From: a virus
DNA: 22,289 nucleotides
Reading direction: 5' to 3' (one strand)
Virus record (IMG/VR): IMGVR_UViG_3300017767_000157
Coordinates: 1 to 22,289 of that record
Below the pieces are notes generated by a model. That model was given only the letters and a program-made list of their open reading frames with translations. It was not told the origin of the DNA and searched no databases. Every line of letters begins with the position of its first letter. Within the stretch, counting starts at the first letter, position 1. Shown one piece after another: positions 16,771 through 22,289 of the stretch. The translations under genes were made by a program, and so were the position numbers.

Positions 16771-18054
16771 ATGGCAAACGAAGCATTAATACAAGGAGCA
16801 AAATACGCATATGGAGCTGGTACACAAGCGGCTGCAGGTATGCGTCAAGCCAATATACAAGCTAAGTACGGTGGGCGAATAAACCAAACAGGTTTAATAC
16901 AGGCTAAAGCTAAGAGAAAAGCTCAAGAAAGAGAGTCAGAAGCTACAATAGCAAAATATGTAGATGGTATACCAGCAGACTTTGATGTATCACAAATACC
17001 TAGTAAATATAGAGGTGTTATAAGTGAAAAACTATTAGCAATGAAACAAGAAGCTGCTCAAGCCGCTCAGGATATAACAAACTATAACCCAGGTGAACAA
17101 GGTTATCAAATGAATGTTGATATTATTAATAACGTTAAAAACGCTATGAATAATATGGAACAACAGTTTACAGGTTTTGGAAATGATAAAGTTGATTTTT
17201 TAAAAGACTCTACTAATAAAAGTTTTTCAGCAGCAAATGATCCTGAAGGAAAAATGTCTTCACTTTCAAAACTATACACAGATAATTTAGATTTAAGAAT
17301 AGGTGATGATGGTAATTTGTTTTTTAGTGGTGATGGTGTTGAAGAATTTAATTTTAACACAGCTAATCAAGATGCTCCATTTGTTAAAGCAAATACACAA
17401 GCTAAACAATTTTTAGAACTAAATAAGTCAATATATAACTCAGGTAAAGATATAAGTAACGCGGAGAAATTAATGCATGGTAACCAAATCAACAACATGT
17501 TAGATGATGGTGGTTGGCAAGTATCTCAATCATTTTTAGCTGATGATTTATTTGGAACTCCTTTGAATCAACAAATAGGTAAAGTGACTATAGAAGGTCA
17601 AGAATACAGCCTTGATGAAGCTATGACTATGGCTAATGACAAAGATTCTAGTTTAAACATGGATGCTAGAGAAGCTATAAATGACGAAATTAAAAACACT
17701 TTAATGGGTCATTTAAACACATCAGCAACAAACGGTAAAACAGCAAAGAACGGTGAAGGCACTGGAGATAATTTTGAATTTGACGGTGAGGGTGGTGCAA
17801 TAACTAATTATCGAGAAACAATAACAGTAGATGCTGTTGATTTAGATAATGACGGAACAATAGACCGAGAAGCATTTGAATATCAAGTTTTTCCTACAGT
17901 AGAACATAGAACTAGTACTAATAAAGAGCTTAGACTGCAAGATAATAGATACGTTGTTTACGATACTTCATTAAAAAGAGGTCAATCTTCAATATCAACG
18001 GAAGCAAGTCAAGAAGAGATTAATAAGTTTTTGAAACGACACTTTAAAGTTTAA
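16771..18054 (+). CDS. Internal virion / ejection protein candidate
   Basis: This 427 aa protein follows the small Gly-rich protein by 18 bases. Residues about 1-60 are Ala/Gly-rich and basic (EALIQGAKYAYGAGTQAAAG, then KAKRKAQERESEATIAKY). Residues about 60-150 are helical (LLAMKQEAAQAAQDI and VKNAMNNMEQQF). The rest is mixed and acidic, with a segment DAVDLDNDGTIDREAFEY at about residues 351-368 that looks like an EF-hand-type calcium loop. I do not recognise a named family. Size and position between the small Gly-rich protein and the giant one match the middle protein of a podovirus ejection set. It could equally be another virion protein packaged in the head. No catalytic signature was found. 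Confidence 0.5.
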   Translation: MANEALIQGAKYAYGAGTQAAAGMRQANIQAKYGGRINQTGLIQAKAKRKAQERESEATIAKYVDGIPADFDVSQIPSKYRGVISEKLLAMKQEAAQAAQDITNYNPGEQGYQMNVDIINNVKNAMNNMEQQFTGFGNDKVDFLKDSTNKSFSAANDPEGKMSSLSKLYTDNLDLRIGDDGNLFFSGDGVEEFNFNTANQDAPFVKANTQAKQFLELNKSIYNSGKDISNAEKLMHGNQINNMLDDGGWQVSQSFLADDLFGTPLNQQIGKVTIEGQEYSLDEAMTMANDKDSSLNMDAREAINDEIKNTLMGHLNTSATNGKTAKNGEGTGDNFEFDGEGGAITNYRETITVDAVDLDNDGTIDREAFEYQVFPTVEHRTSTNKELRLQDNRYVVYDTSLKRGQSSISTEASQEEINKFLKRHFKV

Positions 18055-18058
18055 TAAT

Positions 18059-21000
18059 ATGCCGGAAAAAAATATGATAGGAATTTTCCATGAAGGCGAG
18101 TACAAGCTGATAAAGGAAAAAGACCGAGGTAAATATGGTACTGCAGAAATACTAACAGGTGTAACTGACAAAGCTAGTTTATATAAATATCGAATAGATA
18201 AACAAGGTAAGCTAACTCAAGATGAGATAAAAGCTATAGAAACACAAGCAGATACTAAAATAACTAGAGACATAACAGAACAAAGAAAAATTTGGGATAG
18301 AGGTAATACTCCTAGAGTTGAAAGAGTTGTTGTTGGTCAAGAAGAGGTTTTTCCATGGGAAGATTCAATAGGAAAAGACGGTGATAGAGACAAAGCAAAA
18401 GGCACGTGGATTTATGAGGCCAAGAAAAAAGCTAGAGCTAAAAAAACAAAAGGTCTATTTGATACTATAGAAGATGAAGTACAACCATTTTTTTCGTTAG
18501 ATGGTAGTAATGATGTAGCTGTATTTTTAAGTAAGTATGGACCAGGTACTAAAGTACTAACACCTGTTATGGACGAAGAAGGTAATATAACAGGATATGA
18601 AAGACCTAAAACAGAGTATGAAAAATTAAGGTCTGAAATAAAAGCTAAATACGATGAAGACTATAAAGTTAAAGAAACTGAAATAGTAAATCACATATCA
18701 GGTATTAAGAATAGAAAAACACACATAGAAAACTTGCACGGTCAATTAACTGCGATCGAAAACACTCCGCAAGAACAAATCACACAAGATATAATATTTA
18801 AACACAAAGAGCTACTAGAAGAGTATAGAGGCAACACAGCCGCTTTTCAAGACGAGCTTGATATGTTAGATTCATTACAAGGTCAAGCCGAAGAAATAGC
18901 TGACCTAGGTGATTTATCAAAAAGATCTTACAACGAACTAGAAGTACCTATATTAAAAATACAAAAAACAGCATTAAACTTAGTTAGTGGTTTAAGTCAA
19001 GTTGGTGCTGAATTAACACCATACTCTATAATAAAAAGAAGTACTGGTTTAGATTTAGCAGATGATAGCCAAATAGAAATGATACCAGATGCTTTAAAAG
19101 TATTTGTAAGAGCTAAAACAGGTGTTTATTTAAATAAAGGTTTAGATAAGCTTTCAGACTACACAGCGGATGTTGCTGAAGAAATAGGTGGTCAAGCTAG
19201 AAAAAATATAGCTTTAGGTGAAATACGTGGAGAAACTAAAATGGAAACGCTAGGTAACTTTGGAGTTTTTATGGTAGATTTATTTGCTGAGCAATCTATA
19301 AATACAGCTGTTACATTATCTACTGGTGGTACTGGTTTAATGCTTGTTGCTGCTGGTGCTGCAGGTAATAAAATGTCAGAGCTTAATATGCGTATGGAAA
19401 ATGGTGAAGATATAAGCGCTTTAAATTATTACGCTGGTTCTATGGGGTTTGGTGTTGCAGAATATATAACTGAAAGAATTAGTTTAGGTCAAGCAAAAGG
19501 TATGTTAAAAGCTTTTGGTGGATTTGGTAAAAACAACTTTAAAAAAGCATATGCAAACGCTGCTGCAGGAAGTATGGAGCTTAGTAGAGAGTTACCAAGA
19601 TACACATTAAGACAAATGAACGTTGGTAAAGCCTTAACTAATTACGGTATACAGGTTAACAGTGAAGGTATGGCTGAGGCTGGTGCTAGTATAATTCAAA
19701 ACACTATAGGTAGATATATGCTAGATGAAGATGTTGACATATTTGATGGTGTTGGTGAAGCTTATATAACAGGTGCTTTAATGTCAGGTCTTGGGTTTCA
19801 AGTTCCAGTTGTAGCTAAAGATATGTATCAAAGTTTTACAACTGCTAAAAAGTGGAAAACTTTAAACTCTAATACACTTGAGGTTATTGAAATGCAAACT
19901 GAAATAGACAGATTAGAAAAGCTAAACAAATTAAACCCTGGTTCTCAAAAAGCTGCAATAATACAGCTACGAAAACAACAAGATGCTTTGTTAAGAATGA
20001 ACCTAGACACAAAGTACGAAACAGAAACAAGGGTTAACAATATGAGTAATCCTCAAAAGCGACAAGCTATAGAGTTCATGAGAGATGTAAGAAAGCTAAA
20101 AGGCGAAATAGACAACTTAAACGATAATAGTGATATGTCTATGAAGCAAAAATCAAAAGCTATAAACGAAAAGATTAATGAAATAAGCAACCTAGAATAT
20201 CAACATGAAGTACTTTTAAACAAAGCTCAAATGTTTAAAGATCAATACAGGACTAGTAAGTTGGTTATGAAAGACGCTGTGTTAACTGGTAAAAATATAA
20301 ATGTTGTAAAAGGTAGAGGTATTGACAACTTGTTAAAAGAATCAACTAAAAAAATAGAAGCAAACGAAAGTTTAACACCTGAGCAAAAAAATAATTTAAA
20401 AAGAAAAGTTGCGCAAGTTGTAGCAGATGTTAAAGCTGAAAATGCTGACGTTCATGGTTTTTCTATAAGTGAAGGTAATCAAAACTTTACTTTTCAAGAT
20501 TTAACTATGTCTGAAAGAGGTGGTGGTATGGGTAATGCTAGTGTATTTTCACATGAGCTTAGCCATCAAACATTGTTTAGAGCAATAGTAGAGCAAGGTG
20601 GTGATTTAATATCTATGTCTAATATGTTAGACAAATACTTAAGAGGTAGATATTCCGGTTTATTTGAAGCTGTTCAAGATGATCAAGCTTATAAAGACAT
20701 GAACGAGGCTAAGAGAGCTGAAGAGAAATTAGCTAGAGCTATAGACTTTATGAGAAAGTTTGATTTAAAAGCAGATCAAACTATGCTTAAAGGTGCTTTA
20801 GACTGGTGGCAAGGTACAACTAAAGATACAGATCAGTTTAATGAAATAAAAACTGGTAAAGATGTTTTAGACATGCTTCACAGCTTTGCTGGTAGTTTTG
20901 ACGCTGGTGAAATGTCTGGTGCTGCTGCTGCTGTAATAAGAGGTGAGGTTAAAATGGCTAAAGCTACTGCAGCTGTTCAAGAGATGCAAAAGAAAGACGG

Positions 21001-22289
21001 TATTGATTTTTCTATGGGTAAAGAACAATTGTTTGATCAAACAGAAAGATTATTAAATATAAAACAAGATGCTGACGGTAATTACTCGTGGAGTGGTTTT
21101 GATATTAATAAAGCTATGGAAGCTGGTTTTGGTTGGAAAAATGAAATAGAAAGAAGATTTAAAAAGTATTCTAAGTTTTCAGACTATGGTAAACATATAG
21201 AAGATATGGTTGCTGATGTTGCTTATGGTGATGTTAAAGGCGCTAGAGGTATTGTAGATATAATAAGAAGATGGAATCCAGCTGAAGGTAAAGCTATTAG
21301 TGCTTGGATAAATGGTCAGATAGAACAAAAGATAGACGGTATAAGAAAAAAGTATGGTGTTGGTTTAGACTTTAAAGTTAGCTTAGGTGATTTTACACCA
21401 GGTGAGATAGACAATATAGTAAGTGAAAATAATTTCGATCAAAACAGCTCAGGTAATAATGTAGATTTAGCTAGTAGAGTAAAAATAAAATTAAAAGATG
21501 AACTTGAATCTGATATTGCTAAAGAAATAGATGCCGTTGTTAAAGAATTAAATATAGATATTAAAGGTCAAACTTTTAAAAGCTTAACAGATAAAACACC
21601 TAATCAAACGCAAGAGATGTTTGGTATAAAACCTAAACCAGGTAACCTAACTAGAGGTGATATAAACAACTCACAAGATTTTATAGAAAAAAACGTAGAT
21701 GTTTTAATGTCTATGCTGCCTAACGGTGCCAATGCTAGTGGTACATCTACCGGTGTACAAAAAGTATTATTAGATAAGTTTTATACTAAAGGTGAATCTG
21801 CAAAAATGAAAGACACAGGTAGTAAAGCAGGTCTTGCAATGCAGGTTAAAAATCCTATACCAGAACAGTTTACAATAAGACAAATAACAAACGAAAATGG
21901 TGAGATAGTACAGTCAAAAGTAGAGACTGAAGCTTATAAAGCTTATAAAAAAGATTTTCTAGAATACTTTGGTATTATACAAGACGGTCAAAACTTGTAT
22001 AAAAAAGAAACTAATATTAGTGCTAGAATAAAAGCATTAGTAATGCAAACTGGTAAAATGCTAACAAACCAAGCTGTAAGAGATCAACAGTTGTCAATGG
22101 GACAATCTGTAAACGCTCTTAAGTTTGTAGCTGATGGTAAATCAGAGGTTATGTTTAGTAAAACTATTAGAAAAATAGGTAATAGCGATATTGAAAAGGC
22201 TATGAGAATAATTGACAAGTTGCGTTCATTAGAATTATCACCTAATGATATGAACGATTTAGAAATAATTTTACCTCAACATTTGTCAC
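18059..22289 (+). CDS. Giant internal virion protein with HExxH motif, 3' truncated
   Basis: The frame runs from an ATG four bases after the previous stop to the right edge without a stop codon, giving at least 1410 residues. Residues about 183-280 and 600-726 look like coiled coils. Residues about 401-436, 457-470 and 564-586 are Gly/Ala-rich and hydrophobic (GLMLVAAGAAG; AYITGALMSGLGF) and could insert in a membrane. HELSH at residues 832-836 (nucleotides 20552-20566) matches the HExxH zinc-binding motif of zincin metallopeptidases, in the context ASVFSHELSHQTLFRAIVEQ; the third ligand is not certain. Residues about 1219-1259, with PNGANASGTSTGVQKVLLDK, recall a domain found in giant proteins of uncultured marine phages. 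Placement after two smaller candidates fits a T7 gp16-like ejection protein. A polyvalent protein with several effector domains is the alternative. Confidence 0.6.
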   Translation, partial: MPEKNMIGIFHEGEYKLIKEKDRGKYGTAEILTGVTDKASLYKYRIDKQGKLTQDEIKAIETQADTKITRDITEQRKIWDRGNTPRVERVVVGQEEVFPWEDSIGKDGDRDKAKGTWIYEAKKKARAKKTKGLFDTIEDEVQPFFSLDGSNDVAVFLSKYGPGTKVLTPVMDEEGNITGYERPKTEYEKLRSEIKAKYDEDYKVKETEIVNHISGIKNRKTHIENLHGQLTAIENTPQEQITQDIIFKHKELLEEYRGNTAAFQDELDMLDSLQGQAEEIADLGDLSKRSYNELEVPILKIQKTALNLVSGLSQVGAELTPYSIIKRSTGLDLADDSQIEMIPDALKVFVRAKTGVYLNKGLDKLSDYTADVAEEIGGQARKNIALGEIRGETKMETLGNFGVFMVDLFAEQSINTAVTLSTGGTGLMLVAAGAAGNKMSELNMRMENGEDISALNYYAGSMGFGVAEYITERISLGQAKGMLKAFGGFGKNNFKKAYANAAAGSMELSRELPRYTLRQMNVGKALTNYGIQVNSEGMAEAGASIIQNTIGRYMLDEDVDIFDGVGEAYITGALMSGLGFQVPVVAKDMYQSFTTAKKWKTLNSNTLEVIEMQTEIDRLEKLNKLNPGSQKAAIIQLRKQQDALLRMNLDTKYETETRVNNMSNPQKRQAIEFMRDVRKLKGEIDNLNDNSDMSMKQKSKAINEKINEISNLEYQHEVLLNKAQMFKDQYRTSKLVMKDAVLTGKNINVVKGRGIDNLLKESTKKIEANESLTPEQKNNLKRKVAQVVADVKAENADVHGFSISEGNQNFTFQDLTMSERGGGMGNASVFSHELSHQTLFRAIVEQGGDLISMSNMLDKYLRGRYSGLFEAVQDDQAYKDMNEAKRAEEKLARAIDFMRKFDLKADQTMLKGALDWWQGTTKDTDQFNEIKTGKDVLDMLHSFAGSFDAGEMSGAAAAVIRGEVKMAKATAAVQEMQKKDGIDFSMGKEQLFDQTERLLNIKQDADGNYSWSGFDINKAMEAGFGWKNEIERRFKKYSKFSDYGKHIEDMVADVAYGDVKGARGIVDIIRRWNPAEGKAISAWINGQIEQKIDGIRKKYGVGLDFKVSLGDFTPGEIDNIVSENNFDQNSSGNNVDLASRVKIKLKDELESDIAKEIDAVVKELNIDIKGQTFKSLTDKTPNQTQEMFGIKPKPGNLTRGDINNSQDFIEKNVDVLMSMLPNGANASGTSTGVQKVLLDKFYTKGESAKMKDTGSKAGLAMQVKNPIPEQFTIRQITNENGEIVQSKVETEAYKAYKKDFLEYFGIIQDGQNLYKKETNISARIKALVMQTGKMLTNQAVRDQQLSMGQSVNALKFVADGKSEVMFSKTIRKIGNSDIEKAMRIIDKLRSLELSPNDMNDLEIILPQHLS

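Noticed and set aside
17106-17360. Antisense frame within the 427 aa protein gene
   Set aside because: No start context or recognisable protein; it is a shadow of the + strand gene.
20552-20566. HExxH motif as evidence of a prohead maturation protease
   Set aside because: Prohead proteases of tailed phages are normally serine-type and encoded between portal and capsid; this motif is in a giant protein far downstream, so an ejection-linked role is more plausible.
1-22289. tRNA genes, CRISPR arrays, insertion sequences or attachment sites
   Set aside because: Nearly all bases are in long co-directional genes, gaps are under about 80 bases, and no regularly spaced repeats, transposase motifs or tRNA-like folds were noticed.

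Overview
This window is the virion-structure part of a tailed-phage genome (or a prophage or metagenome-derived phage contig). All genes are on the + strand and tightly packed, with no tRNA, integrase, repressor or metabolic gene. The order is terminase large subunit (C-terminal part only), portal, acidic scaffold-like protein, major capsid protein, a capsid-proximal protein of unknown role, two connector/neck proteins, a very large tail-nozzle protein, a cadherin-like adhesin, a small conserved virion protein, and three candidate internal/ejection proteins. The last of these runs off the right edge. There is no tape measure, tail tube, sheath or baseplate gene, so the layout is podovirus-like. 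The gene set and several motifs resemble crAss-like and marine flavophage structural modules, although this is judged from recalled family motifs and not from a search.

The host is most likely a member of Bacteroidota (flavobacteria-like, perhaps aquatic). The DNA is AT-rich, Arg is coded mostly by AGA, and all 12 stop codons in the window are TAA. None of the 12 visible start codons has a convincing Shine-Dalgarno sequence. Each is instead preceded by an A/T-rich leader, as is typical of Bacteroidota.

Region by region: positions 1-3545 hold the packaging motor and portal. Positions 3572-6336 hold head assembly and end in a clear rho-independent terminator with a C(UUCG)G hairpin just after the capsid gene. 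Positions 6416-9150 hold the capsid-proximal protein and connectors, with a second, non-terminator-like hairpin at 7185-7213. Positions 9154-16081 hold the nozzle, the adhesin and a small virion protein. Positions 16117-22289 hold a run of 211 aa, 427 aa and at least 1410 aa proteins whose sizes and order recall the T7 gp14-gp15-gp16 ejection proteins. The giant protein carries an HExxH motif, the most interesting single feature here.

Together the genes would build a capsid around a scaffold, fill it through the terminase and portal, close it with the connectors and nozzle, attach it to the host through the adhesin, and deliver DNA with the internal proteins. There is no gene-free stretch longer than about 80 bases.
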